A DNA stretch of 64,000 bases from Thiomicrorhabdus sp041583835. GTDB lineage: Bacteria; Pseudomonadota; Gammaproteobacteria; Thiomicrospirales; Thiomicrospiraceae. The position numbers and the translations under genes were made by a program. This document shows, piece by piece, positions 26,290 through 34,427 of the stretch. Position 1 is the first letter of the stretch. Each line of letters opens with the position of its first letter. Below the pieces are notes generated by a model, which had not been told where the DNA came from, searched no databases, and was given only the letters and a program-made list of their open reading frames with translations. The stretch covers positions 62,001 through 126,000 of the forward strand of contig NZ_JBFHFC010000004.1 in the NCBI RefSeq assembly GCF_041583835.1. Direction: 5' to 3'.

Positions 26290-27354
26290 GTGAATCTCTT
26301 ATCTCTGTTCTTAGGCGTAATAACTTTGGTCTTTTCTTGGGGTACGGCCAGTGCTTCTGATTCTGAAAAAATGATGCAAAATTGTTTTTCCGTGAGCAAG
26401 CATACCTGTGAAGTGGCCCACGCTTTAGGCCGGGGAATCAATTTTGGTAATATGCTGGAAGCGCCAAGAGAAGGTGATTGGGGAGTGCGTGTCGAGCCGC
26501 GCTTTATCGATTTGGTAGACGGTCTGTTTTCAACGGTAAGGCTTCCGGTACGTTGGAGCAACCATGCCTCTAAAGAGGCTCAAGCAACCATTGATAGTTC
26601 GTTTTTTGAGCGTGTCGAAAACGTTGTGGATGAGTTGTTGTCACGCAACTTGTATGTCATTTTGAATATGCATCATTATAGTCAGCTGTTTGGTCAGGAA
26701 CTGCACATCAATGAATTTGGAGTGGATTCCGATGTGGTGGAGGAACGTTTTCTGAATATGTGGCGGCAAATTGCATATCGTTTCAGAAATAAATCGGATA
26801 AATTGCTTTTTGAGTTACTCAATGAACCCCATGGTAGTTTAAATGCCGAAAAATGGAATGTGCTGTCTGCCAAAGCGCTTAAGATTGTGCGTGAGACGAA
26901 TCCGGATCGTATTGTGATGATTGGGCCGACGTATTACAACAATGTACGCGACTTGCCGAAATTGAAAGTGCCGAAAGATCAGAACATTATTGTTACGATT
27001 CATAACTATTCGCCGTTTTTCTTTACACATCAGGGCGTGACTTATTTGCCGATGGATATGCCGACCGGCGTGACTTGCTGCAATGAAAGTCAGAAAAAAG
27101 AGATTGTTGGGCAATTGAATTTCGCAATGCTTTGGAGTCAAGAGCATGGATATCCGCTTTATCTGGGTGAGTTTGGAACTTACAACAAAGCAGATATGCA
27201 ATCCAGAGAGAATTATGCCTCTTTTGTACGTGAAGAACTCGAGAAAAGGGGAATTGGTTGGGCGTACTGGGAGCTTGCGGCTTCTTTTGGTTTATATGAC
27301 CCAAAGAAAGGCGCTTGGAGGGAACCGTTGAAGAAAGCCCTATTGGGACATTGA
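26290..27354 (+). CDS. Secreted glycoside hydrolase family 5 (endoglucanase-like)
   Basis: This 354-aa protein has a signal peptide (about 1-22, ending TASAS) and a GH5 TIM barrel. GRGINFGNMLEAP (48-60) is the family opening. The acid/base Glu179 lies in LLNEPHG and the nucleophile Glu294 in YLGEFGTY. HHY at 128-130 and HNY at 238-240 are the expected substrate-site residues. GH5 enzymes hydrolyse beta-1,4-glucans and similar polymers. Next to an exopolysaccharide locus it most likely trims or remodels that polymer in the periplasm, as BcsZ does for cellulose. Translation starts at GTG with a strong AGGAGG. Confidence 0.88.
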   Translation: MNLLSLFLGVITLVFSWGTASASDSEKMMQNCFSVSKHTCEVAHALGRGINFGNMLEAPREGDWGVRVEPRFIDLVDGLFSTVRLPVRWSNHASKEAQATIDSSFFERVENVVDELLSRNLYVILNMHHYSQLFGQELHINEFGVDSDVVEERFLNMWRQIAYRFRNKSDKLLFELLNEPHGSLNAEKWNVLSAKALKIVRETNPDRIVMIGPTYYNNVRDLPKLKVPKDQNIIVTIHNYSPFFFTHQGVTYLPMDMPTGVTCCNESQKKEIVGQLNFAMLWSQEHGYPLYLGEFGTYNKADMQSRENYASFVREELEKRGIGWAYWELAASFGLYDPKKGAWREPLKKALLGH

Positions 27355-27400
27355 CGGTGACATAACTCATTGTAAGTATCTTTATTGTGTGGAGTGGTGT

Positions 27401-28384
27401 ATGAAAATATTAGTGGTTGGAGGTGCGGGTTACATAGGTTCCCACATGGTAAAAATGCTTTCAAAATCCGGCCATTCCGTGACCGTATTGGATAATTTGT
27501 CAACGGGTTTCAAGCGTCTGGCACGTTATGGCGATTTGGTCGTTGGAGATATGGCCGACACGATCCGATTGGAACAATTGTTTACGGATAAGGGATTTGA
27601 TGCCGTGATGCACTTTGCCGCGAGTAGTTTAGTGGGTGAGTCCATGCAGAATCCTGAAAAGTATTATCGTAATAATGTTGCCAACACCCTTAATTTACTG
27701 AATGTGATGTTGAAGCATGATGTGAAGCATTTTATTTTTTCGTCAACCGCGGCGACGTTTGGTGAGCCTGAATATATTCCGATTGATGAGAATCACCGAC
27801 AAAACCCGATTAATCCATACGGTTCGAGTAAGTTGATGGTGGAGCGGATTTTGCAGGATTATTCGCTGGCTTATGGTTTGAATTCGGTTTCATTGCGTTA
27901 TTTTAATGCTTGCGGTGCAGATCCGGAGGGAGAAATTGGTGAGTGCCATGACCCGGAAACACACCTAATCCCCATTATTCTCCAGGTGGCTTCCGGTAAA
28001 CGAGAAGCCGTTACCGTTTTTGGTAGGGACTATCCGACAGCGGATGGAACGTGCATTCGGGATTATGTGCATATAAACGATTTGTGTTCGGCACACGCCT
28101 TGGCTTTACATAAAATCACGACTGAAAATTCGGGACTTGCGCTGGCGTATAATTTGGGTAATGGTCATGGGTTCTCGGTTCAGCAGGTGATCGATGTCGT
28201 TAAGGCTGTTGTGGCGGTCGATGGTAAAACGGTTACCGTAAAAGAGGGTGCTAGGAGAGAAGGAGATCCTGCAGTATTGGTTGCGGATTCCGGTTTAGCA
28301 ATGCAGTCGTTAGGGTGGAAGCCACAATTCCCGGATTTGGAAACCATTGTTGAGCATGCTTGGCAATGGGAAAAGAAATTGTAG
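27401..28384 (+). CDS. galE: UDP-glucose 4-epimerase
   Basis: This 327-aa short-chain dehydrogenase-type enzyme interconverts UDP-glucose and UDP-galactose. The NAD motif GGAGYIGS is at residues 7-14, VLDNLSTG is present, and the catalytic Ser is in FSSTAATFG with the Tyr/Lys pair in NPYGSSKLMVE. RYFNACGADPEGEIGE and GRDYPTADGTCIRDYVHI are GalE blocks. I start at ATG 27401 with GGAG ten bases upstream rather than at 27389. It supplies UDP-galactose for the polysaccharide. Confidence 0.93.
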   Translation: MKILVVGGAGYIGSHMVKMLSKSGHSVTVLDNLSTGFKRLARYGDLVVGDMADTIRLEQLFTDKGFDAVMHFAASSLVGESMQNPEKYYRNNVANTLNLLNVMLKHDVKHFIFSSTAATFGEPEYIPIDENHRQNPINPYGSSKLMVERILQDYSLAYGLNSVSLRYFNACGADPEGEIGECHDPETHLIPIILQVASGKREAVTVFGRDYPTADGTCIRDYVHINDLCSAHALALHKITTENSGLALAYNLGNGHGFSVQQVIDVVKAVVAVDGKTVTVKEGARREGDPAVLVADSGLAMQSLGWKPQFPDLETIVEHAWQWEKKL

Positions 28385-28500
28385 GTTTCATTGTTCATTC
28401 GCTTTTTCGATCTCTAATTTTCGGTGTCATCTCAAGCACTCCTTTAATACAATGGCGTTTTTTTTAATGTTGGCCTTATCGGGTAAACAGAGGAAGATGA

Positions 28501-29085
28501 ATGCAATCAAGCTATAAAAATCAAACGGCTGGCAGGCTTGGTCGCTTGTTTTATGTGATCGGGCCCTCCGGAGTGGGTAAGGATACTTTGATGGAGTATG
28601 CGCGCGAACGTTTGAGTCAGGCGCCGGTGATTTTTGCACATCGCTACATAACCCGTCCCGTCGAATTAAAGGGCGAGAATCATATTCATCTTTCGGAAGC
28701 AGAGTTTACAAATCGATTGCAGCGCGGATGTTTTAAATTCAATTGGCAAAGCCACGGTTGGATGTATGCGCTGGGAACGGAAGTGGATACCTGGTTGAAT
28801 CAAGGATTGAATGTGGTGATGAACGGTTCGCGCGGCTATTTTGAACAGGCCTGTTCGATTCATCCTGATTTGATTCCTGTGATGATCACGGCTCCGCCCG
28901 AGACTCTACGCCAAAGACTGGTTCAACGCGGCCGAGAAAGTGTGGATGAGATTGAAGAACGTATTGCAAGAGCATCCGAATTTGTCCTGCCGGCAACCGG
29001 TTCCATGCGAATTATCGAGAACGAAACCACGATTGAAGAGGCGGGCGAACAATTGGTTTCTTTGTTTTTGGAAAACCTGGCATAA
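28501..29085 (+). CDS. phnN: Ribose 1,5-bisphosphate phosphokinase PhnN
   Basis: This 194-aa kinase of the guanylate-kinase fold has the P-loop GPSGVGKD (21-28) and PhnN blocks AHRYITRP, FNWQSHGWMYALG and VVMNGSRGYFEQA. PhnN phosphorylates ribose 1,5-bisphosphate to PRPP. It usually belongs to the C-P lyase phosphonate pathway, but no other phn gene lies nearby. Here it follows galE and precedes an exported amidohydrolase. PRPP would be the substrate of the two phosphoribosyltransferase fusions at 13.6-15.6 kb, which suggests but does not prove a link. AGGAAG lies just before the ATG. Confidence 0.87.
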   Translation: MQSSYKNQTAGRLGRLFYVIGPSGVGKDTLMEYARERLSQAPVIFAHRYITRPVELKGENHIHLSEAEFTNRLQRGCFKFNWQSHGWMYALGTEVDTWLNQGLNVVMNGSRGYFEQACSIHPDLIPVMITAPPETLRQRLVQRGRESVDEIEERIARASEFVLPATGSMRIIENETTIEEAGEQLVSLFLENLA

Positions 29086-29097
29086 CGGAGTGGTAAG

Positions 29098-29946
29098 GTG
29101 TTTAAAAAGGTTAATTTATTGAAGTGGCCTGGCTTGTTGGTCTTGCTGAGTTTGAGCTTGAGTGTTCGCGCGGAAATGCCGATTTTCGACAGTCATTTGC
29201 ATTACGGTGGAGAGGACGTTAAGGCTTATGATCCGCAGCAGATTATGGCCATTTTCGACCGTAATCAGGTTACGCACGCTTTGATTTCCAGTACGCCTAA
29301 CGATGGCACGGAAGCGTTGTATCATTATGCTCCAAAACGCATTATTCCGTTTCTTGGCGTGTATGAAACGTTGAAAGACAAGCGTGACTGGATGTATGAC
29401 GAAACCGTTGTCGCCAAAGCTGAAGAAGCGTTGAAGAAAGGGTTTTATCGCGGAATCGGTGAATTTCATATTTTTGCTAAAGACAAGAATAGTCCAGTCT
29501 TCAAAGGATTGGTTAAGCTGGCCGAAAAGCATGGTTTGATGTTGCAGGCGCACGGCGACGCCGAAATCATTGATGCGATTTTTGAAATCGCACCGAAAGT
29601 CACAGTTCTATGGGCGCACATGGGTATTCGTCCGGAGCCGGATTTTTTGCGTTCGGTTCTACAGCGTCACCCTGATCATTTGTATATCGATACTTCGGTG
29701 CGGGATACGCTGTTGTTGGGTACGGATGGTTTTTCCGATCATAAAGGGTTAACCGACGAATGGGTACTGTTGTTTACCGATTACCAGGATCGATTTTTAG
29801 TGGCGGTAGACACTTTTAGCGTCAACCGCTGGAACACATTCGATTCTGTGGTGAAAGATATTCGTACCTGGCTCTCGCAGTTACCGGAACCGGTAGCCAA
29901 GAAATTAGCCTATGAAAATGCCAGGAAGTTGTTTTTAACCGAATAG
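29098..29946 (+). CDS. Exported amidohydrolase-family protein (TIM barrel)
   Basis: This 282-aa protein has a signal peptide (about 1-25, ending VRA) and an amidohydrolase-2 type metal site. That site comprises Asp31, His33 and His35 in DSHLHY, a His in LQAHGD, another in LWAHMG, and Asp in VAVDTF. The HxH...H...H...D set is complete, so it is probably a metal-dependent hydrolase. The substrate is unknown. It starts at GTG, 12 bases after phnN, with GGAG upstream, and is likely co-transcribed with it. Its own terminator follows. Confidence 0.75.
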   Translation: MFKKVNLLKWPGLLVLLSLSLSVRAEMPIFDSHLHYGGEDVKAYDPQQIMAIFDRNQVTHALISSTPNDGTEALYHYAPKRIIPFLGVYETLKDKRDWMYDETVVAKAEEALKKGFYRGIGEFHIFAKDKNSPVFKGLVKLAEKHGLMLQAHGDAEIIDAIFEIAPKVTVLWAHMGIRPEPDFLRSVLQRHPDHLYIDTSVRDTLLLGTDGFSDHKGLTDEWVLLFTDYQDRFLVAVDTFSVNRWNTFDSVVKDIRTWLSQLPEPVAKKLAYENARKLFLTE

Positions 29947-29965
29947 TGTGCAAATTTTTAAAATA

Positions 29966-29995
29966 AAAAAAAGCCCTGCAAATCAGGGCTTTTTT
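29966..29995. terminator. Terminator between the amidohydrolase and DUF4382 genes
   Basis: The stem AGCCCTG (29972-29978) / CAGGGCT (29984-29990), with loop CAAAT, is flanked by an A-run on the left and a T-run on the right, so it can end transcription from both sides of these convergent genes. Confidence 0.9.
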
Positions 29996-30017
29996 ATTGC
30001 ATGAGTTAAATCGCAGT

Positions 30018-30956
30018 TTATGGTGCAACGATGTTCACGGTTGCGGTTGCTCCTGCTGTTACCGTAACGTTTTGCGACCCGATGAAATGCAGGTCTTCAC
30101 CGCCGGTTTCGGTGTTTTCAGCATCGGCGTGACAGGTGAACGACACGGTATAGTCCCCGGTGGTCAGATAACCAGCTTCAAATTCATACGCGGTCGTATC
30201 GGCATTGTAGTTTACAAGCGCCGTCGATATTGGATCGGTTACGCCGCCGCTAATGTCTACCGGCGTGACTCCCGCACCCGAATAGATATAAACCGCATTA
30301 TAGGTATTAGGATCTTCGTCCGAACAAGTCCAGTTATTTGCTAACGAGGTTAATAATTGGCTTTCAACCGTACCGGCAATGTGTCCGGTAAGCGAGTCTT
30401 GGGTTAAATGAAGAACCGGCTTGAGTTTATAGTCGCCGTTGCCTTGAACGACGATGGATTTACGTACGTCGAAATCAACGGTGAAGCCGACAGCCTGATC
30501 CGCCGCGACGACGATCTCGCCTTTCACTTTCAATCCGGTCTGCGAGCCGCTAGGGATGTCTAATTCGTGATTACCGTCGTCCAGCGTGATGTAGGAGTCT
30601 TCGATGCCGTCTTGCACGGCATTCACGTGCAGGCGAATTTCAGAATAGGTTCCGGCTTCCAGTGCCTGATCGGTAAGCAGTTGGATGTTTTGGCTACCCT
30701 GAAGTGTCAGTAGGTCGATGGATTTCGGTTGATCGAATGTGATATCAATCCATTCTTCGGGCGCTTCCGGATCGTCATTCTGTTTTTTAATGGAGACGCC
30801 GGTGAATTCGACCCAAACCGCTTGCGCTTCGTCAATTGGGGCGTCGGTCAGGTTTAGGTTTAGGGTTCCCGTGCTGCTGGAGTCCGAAGAGCCGCCGCCG
30901 CAACCGGCGAGTAATAACGGCAGAGCAACAATGCCAAGGGCTAATTTATGTTTCAT
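30018..30956 (-). CDS. DUF4382-domain lipoprotein
   Basis: This 312-aa lipoprotein has signal sequence and lipobox LLAGC (Cys19), followed by a Gly/Ser linker. The N-terminal domain TLNLNLTDAPIDEAQAVWVEFTGVSIKK is the DUF4382 signature. The remainder (IPSGSQTGLKVKGEIVVAA, VDFDVRKSIVVQGNGDYKLKP) continues that domain; a C-terminal beta-rich domain (VYIYSGAGVTPVD, YEFEAGYLTTGDYTVSFTC) resembles carbohydrate-binding or Ig-like folds. The function is unknown. AAGGAGAT precedes the ATG. It seems to be a single-gene transcript. Confidence 0.85.
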   Translation of the reverse strand: MKHKLALGIVALPLLLAGCGGGSSDSSSTGTLNLNLTDAPIDEAQAVWVEFTGVSIKKQNDDPEAPEEWIDITFDQPKSIDLLTLQGSQNIQLLTDQALEAGTYSEIRLHVNAVQDGIEDSYITLDDGNHELDIPSGSQTGLKVKGEIVVAADQAVGFTVDFDVRKSIVVQGNGDYKLKPVLHLTQDSLTGHIAGTVESQLLTSLANNWTCSDEDPNTYNAVYIYSGAGVTPVDISGGVTDPISTALVNYNADTTAYEFEAGYLTTGDYTVSFTCHADAENTETGGEDLHFIGSQNVTVTAGATATVNIVAP

Positions 30957-31152
30957 GACGATCTCCTTATTATCATGGTTAAAGGTTCATTATAGTGACA
31001 ATGTTTCCTTATGGGAAATATTTACTTTTAATGGCAGTCATTGAATAAATTTGGGTTTGTTGCGAAATCGTGGCGGTTTTTGAAGACTTGAGATATGAAT
31101 TTGGAATGAATTTGGAATGGATTCGGATGGGGAAATACAAATCGGCGGAAAT

Positions 31153-31182
31153 AAAAAAAGCCCCATTTGGCGGGGCTTTTTT
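31153..31182. terminator. Terminator downstream of trpS
   Basis: The hairpin GCCCC (31160-31164) / GGGGC (31172-31176) has an A-run to its left and a T-run to its right. It lies just past the trpS stop on the minus strand and could also act on the other strand. Confidence 0.88.
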
Positions 31183-31207
31183 AGCAACTACCGATTGGAT
31201 GCGATAC

Positions 31208-32218
31208 TTATGGTAAAACGAATCCGATGGTTTCGTGGACGGCTTTGAGGGTTTGTTGAGCCTGTTCTCTGGCCTGATCCGCACCTTTTTTAAGGATGGC
31301 GCGTAACTCGGCTTCTTCTCCGCGAATTTCATGGAAGCGGGTTTGAATCGGTTCAAGATAATCCACAACCAATTCGCCAAGCTCGACTTTTAGGTGGCCG
31401 TACATCTTGCCTTCAAAGTGCTTGACCACTTCGTCGATCGATTTTCCGCTGATGACCGAGTAGATGGTCAGCAAGTTGGAAACGCCAGGCTTATTTTCAA
31501 CGTCGTAAACGATTTCCGAGCCGGAATCCGTGACCGCTTTTTTGAACTTCTTAATAATCTTTTTAGGGTCGTCCAATAGGGCGATGAAGTTGTCTTTGTT
31601 TTCGTCCGACTTGGACATTTTTGAAGTCGGGTCTTGCAAACTCATAATGCGGCCGCCTGAGGTTGCCGGTGGAATGAACGGTTCGGGTATCTTGAAGATT
31701 TCCCGGTCGAAACGGTTGTTGTAACGGATCGCCAAGTCGCGGGTCAATTCCAAGTGCTGTTTCTGATCGGCGCCGACCGGAACCATTTCTGTTTGGTATA
31801 GCAGGATGTCAGCCGCCATCAATACCGGGTAGTCGAATAGTCCGACGTTGATATTTTGAGCGTGTTTTTGCGACTTGTCTTTGAATTGCGTCATGCGATT
31901 CAGTTCGCCCATGTAGGTAGAACAATTTAAGACCCATGCCAATTCGGCATGCTCGGGTACGTGCGACTGAATGAAAACCGTACTTTTGTCCGGATCGATT
32001 CCGGATGCCAGGTAAAGGGCCACAAAGTCCAAGCTTCGGTTGTACAGGTCTTTCGGGTCTTGCTCTACGGTGATGGCGTGCATGTTGACCAGAGAGAACA
32101 GGCAGTTGTAATCGTCCTGCATTTTTACCCAGTTTTTGATCGAACCGATGTAGTTGCCGATCATAAGGTCGCCTGAAGGCTGGATTCCGCTAAAAAGTGT
32201 TGGTTTTTTGTTTGTCAT
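31208..32218 (-). CDS. trpS: Tryptophanyl-tRNA synthetase
   Basis: This 336-aa class I synthetase charges tRNA-Trp. The HIGH-equivalent region is SGIQPSGDLMIGNYIG (10-25), the KMSKS loop is TSKMSKSDEN, and PVGADQKQHLELTRDLA is the usual tryptophan/ATP-site block. Length is normal for bacterial TrpS. It seems to stand alone, with its own terminator. No attenuator was seen upstream. Confidence 0.97.
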   Translation of the reverse strand: MTNKKPTLFSGIQPSGDLMIGNYIGSIKNWVKMQDDYNCLFSLVNMHAITVEQDPKDLYNRSLDFVALYLASGIDPDKSTVFIQSHVPEHAELAWVLNCSTYMGELNRMTQFKDKSQKHAQNINVGLFDYPVLMAADILLYQTEMVPVGADQKQHLELTRDLAIRYNNRFDREIFKIPEPFIPPATSGGRIMSLQDPTSKMSKSDENKDNFIALLDDPKKIIKKFKKAVTDSGSEIVYDVENKPGVSNLLTIYSVISGKSIDEVVKHFEGKMYGHLKVELGELVVDYLEPIQTRFHEIRGEEAELRAILKKGADQAREQAQQTLKAVHETIGFVLP

Positions 32219-32337
32219 GACGTGTTCTTTCGTAATCGCGATTTAAGGATTTTAAGGAATTTTAAATGGGCGTTATTTTCGCACTTTCTGCCGAGAATAA
32301 CCAGAGACCAGCGCCTAAAAGCGCGGAACCGGTCTGC

Positions 32338-32784
32338 CTAAAAAACAAAAGGGATGATTTTTTTGCTGGCAAGTTGGTAGTCTTCGTATTCCGGCAGCGT
32401 ATCCATCAGCATCTGTTCTTCGTAGCTTAATTTGACGAATAACGTCAAAATCAGTCCGGAATACAGGGCAAGGGCAAGCCAGCTTAGATCAAGGACAACG
32501 ATCGGCAGGAAAAATAGCAAGATTGAGAAATACATTGGGTGGCGGATAAAGCGATAAGGGCCATGGGTTACTAGCTCGATCTCCGGCATCGGGTCGGGCA
32601 CGATGTTGAAATGTCCGATATGCATGACGAAGACCGCCCATAAACCGATGATGATGGCAAGCGCTTGAATGCCCAGAATAATCGGGTGAAGGCTTAAGGG
32701 TAAAACCAATAATAAAATCCCGATCAGGGCGAACTGTAGGGTCACCAGAGAAAAGGATAGAATCGGGTGTTTGATCTGGGTCAT
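32338..32784 (-). CDS. Isoprenylcysteine methyltransferase-family membrane protein
   Basis: This 148-aa protein has four hydrophobic helices and the C-terminal ICMT/PEMT signature LVTHGPYRFIRHPMYFS followed by YEEQMLMDTLPEYEDY. These small membrane proteins bind S-adenosylmethionine and methylate lipid-like or thiol substrates; the actual substrate is unknown. I start at ATG 32784; the longer frame would need a TTG at 32811. It lies 120 bases upstream of trpS on the same strand. Confidence 0.8.
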   Translation of the reverse strand: MTQIKHPILSFSLVTLQFALIGILLLVLPLSLHPIILGIQALAIIIGLWAVFVMHIGHFNIVPDPMPEIELVTHGPYRFIRHPMYFSILLFFLPIVVLDLSWLALALYSGLILTLFVKLSYEEQMLMDTLPEYEDYQLASKKIIPFVF

Positions 32785-32810
32785 GGCTGGCCTGTATTTT
32801 GTAATTTGCA

Positions 32811-32848
32811 AATAAAAAGGCGTTGCCGAGTCTGCGGCAACGCTTTTA
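32811..32848. terminator. Terminator downstream of the MBL-fold gene
   Basis: The nine-base stem GCGTTGCCG (32820-32828) / CGGCAACGC (32835-32843) is flanked by an A-rich run on the left, which is the T-run on the minus strand. It closes the tetR-membrane protein-MBL operon. Confidence 0.88.
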
Positions 32849-32881
32849 TTCTAACCCCGAAATAAGGCCGAGCACTAGCGT

Positions 32882-33988
32882 TTATTCGTCGCTTAGGCCC
32901 AGGTCGCCGCCGGTCATTTCTTTATAGATGTGAACCGCGTTGTTTCGATAGGTTTGTTCGTAAACCGAGCGGGTTTTATAAGCGGATTGATCGATCTTCT
33001 CTGCATCGGCTTGGGTGCCGCCCGCATCAATCACTTCTTGTACGGCTTTATGCATGAATTTTAAGTAGTCGTAGGTGTCTTCTTTCACTTTTTGCAAAGT
33101 GGTCGGAGCACCGTGTCCGGGGATGACGGTAACGTCTTTCGGCATAGCTTCCATGAACGTTTCGAACGTTTGAGTCCATTTTTGAGTGTCCGTGTAAGAG
33201 AAGAGGGCAAGCATACGCTGGTTGTAAGCTAAATCTCCCGGCAGAACGATATTGCGTTTGGGCAGGTAAACAATCGTGGAACCCGGTGTGTGTCCGGGGC
33301 CGAAATTAAGGATTTCGACCTGTTCTCCACCACCGACGTCTACGGTCAGTTTGTCGTCAAATGTCGTGAACTTGTCGGAAACGTCGCGAGCGCCTTCCGT
33401 CAATTCATGGCCGACACGGGTTCCCCAGCTCTGTTTGATTCCTGCGAAGTTATTATGGAAATCACGGTTGGCGACACTGTGCGAATAGAGGTTTTTAACG
33501 CCTTGGTCGACCCAGTAGCTTGCTCCTAGATAAGCATGGCCTTGACTGTTTTCGACCGCCACCCACTTAACCGGTTTGTCGGTTATTTGTTTAATCTGCT
33601 TGTGGAATGCGTGCGCTAAAGCCGGATTGGCTCCGCCGTTAAAGACGAAAACGCCGTCTTCGAAAACGATGAACGTCAGGTTATTGTTGAGGCCGTAATT
33701 GCTTGGGTTGTGCCAAATTAAGCTGCCGACGACGGTATAAACGCCATCCGCTACTTTAACGGGTTGGGGTAATGGCAGGGTCTTGCCGATATAGCCGGCC
33801 GCTTTTTGCGTTTTGGCTACATCCCGTTCGTAAGTGTTGATTGAGGCATCAAAACTTTCGTCTTTTTGATACTTTTGCATTTCCTTTGCATAGTTGGCGA
33901 AGCTTTCCGTATAGGCGTCGGCAGAATAGGCATTATTGGAAAGTGTAATAGCCATCCCGATAGCAGTAATGAAGTGGGTTTTTTTCAT
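32882..33988 (-). CDS. Periplasmic MBL-fold hydrolase-like protein, altered first metal motif
   Basis: This 368-aa exported protein has a signal peptide ending AYSA and, from about residue 75, a metallo-beta-lactamase fold. The usual first metal motif HxHxDH is replaced: residues 147-156 read NSQGHAYLGA, so only one His is kept. Later metal residues are intact, with His233 in PGHTPGS, Asp252 in LPGDLAY and His292 in IPGHGAP. A single-metal or altered activity is likely. Broadly it resembles MBL-fold proteins of the SoxH/quinoprotein-relay type, but I cannot name the subfamily. It is the third gene after tetR and a small membrane protein. Confidence 0.75.
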   Translation of the reverse strand: MKKTHFITAIGMAITLSNNAYSADAYTESFANYAKEMQKYQKDESFDASINTYERDVAKTQKAAGYIGKTLPLPQPVKVADGVYTVVGSLIWHNPSNYGLNNNLTFIVFEDGVFVFNGGANPALAHAFHKQIKQITDKPVKWVAVENSQGHAYLGASYWVDQGVKNLYSHSVANRDFHNNFAGIKQSWGTRVGHELTEGARDVSDKFTTFDDKLTVDVGGGEQVEILNFGPGHTPGSTIVYLPKRNIVLPGDLAYNQRMLALFSYTDTQKWTQTFETFMEAMPKDVTVIPGHGAPTTLQKVKEDTYDYLKFMHKAVQEVIDAGGTQADAEKIDQSAYKTRSVYEQTYRNNAVHIYKEMTGGDLGLSDE

Positions 33989-34009
33989 GGTGTATTTTAC
34001 TCTTAACGA

Positions 34010-34426
34010 TTAAACGGCCGGTGTTGAGTTGCGTTGCACGCTACCTGAAACCGGTTTTGAAAAAAAGGTTCTCCAGATTAACGAACGATTGTAGGACTCG
34101 TTCATGTTCCAGGGCATGAGAGACATGACGCGGGCTAGGAAGCAATAATTGAGTAAAACCATTGCCGTCGTTCCGATGATCTGTAAGTAGAAGATGAAAT
34201 ACAGTGGCGGATACATGGCGACAATCAGTAGCAGTAAATATGCGATCCTGACCTGCACGGCAAAGTTGGAGATTTGCGGCGTTAGCCAGAAAAAGTGGAT
34301 GACTTGAATTACGTTAAATGCGATGGCGATGAGCAATGCCTGCGGTTCTACCGTGACGCCGATGATAAGCAGGATGTCGGTAATGGCCCAGTATGTCCAG
34401 ATAAGGTTTATTTGAGGTTTGACCAT
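34010..34426 (-). CDS. Small four-helix membrane protein, unknown function
   Basis: This 138-aa protein has four hydrophobic helices (about residues 8-25, 29-46, 60-78 and 80-98) and a polar C-terminal tail with RTFFSKPVSG. I do not recognise the family. It starts one base after the tetR stop, with AGGAAA inside tetR, and is followed after 22 bases by the MBL-fold gene. It is therefore the middle gene of a TetR-controlled operon and may work with the MBL-fold protein. Confidence 0.7.
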   Translation of the reverse strand: MVKPQINLIWTYWAITDILLIIGVTVEPQALLIAIAFNVIQVIHFFWLTPQISNFAVQVRIAYLLLLIVAMYPPLYFIFYLQIIGTTAMVLLNYCFLARVMSLMPWNMNESYNRSLIWRTFFSKPVSGSVQRNSTPAV

Positions 34427-34427
34427 A

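Noticed and set aside
31009..31380. A 123-codon open frame on the minus strand over the trpS terminator
   Set aside because: It overlaps the end of trpS and runs through the terminator hairpin, with low-complexity Lys/Ser/Pro content. It is a shadow frame.
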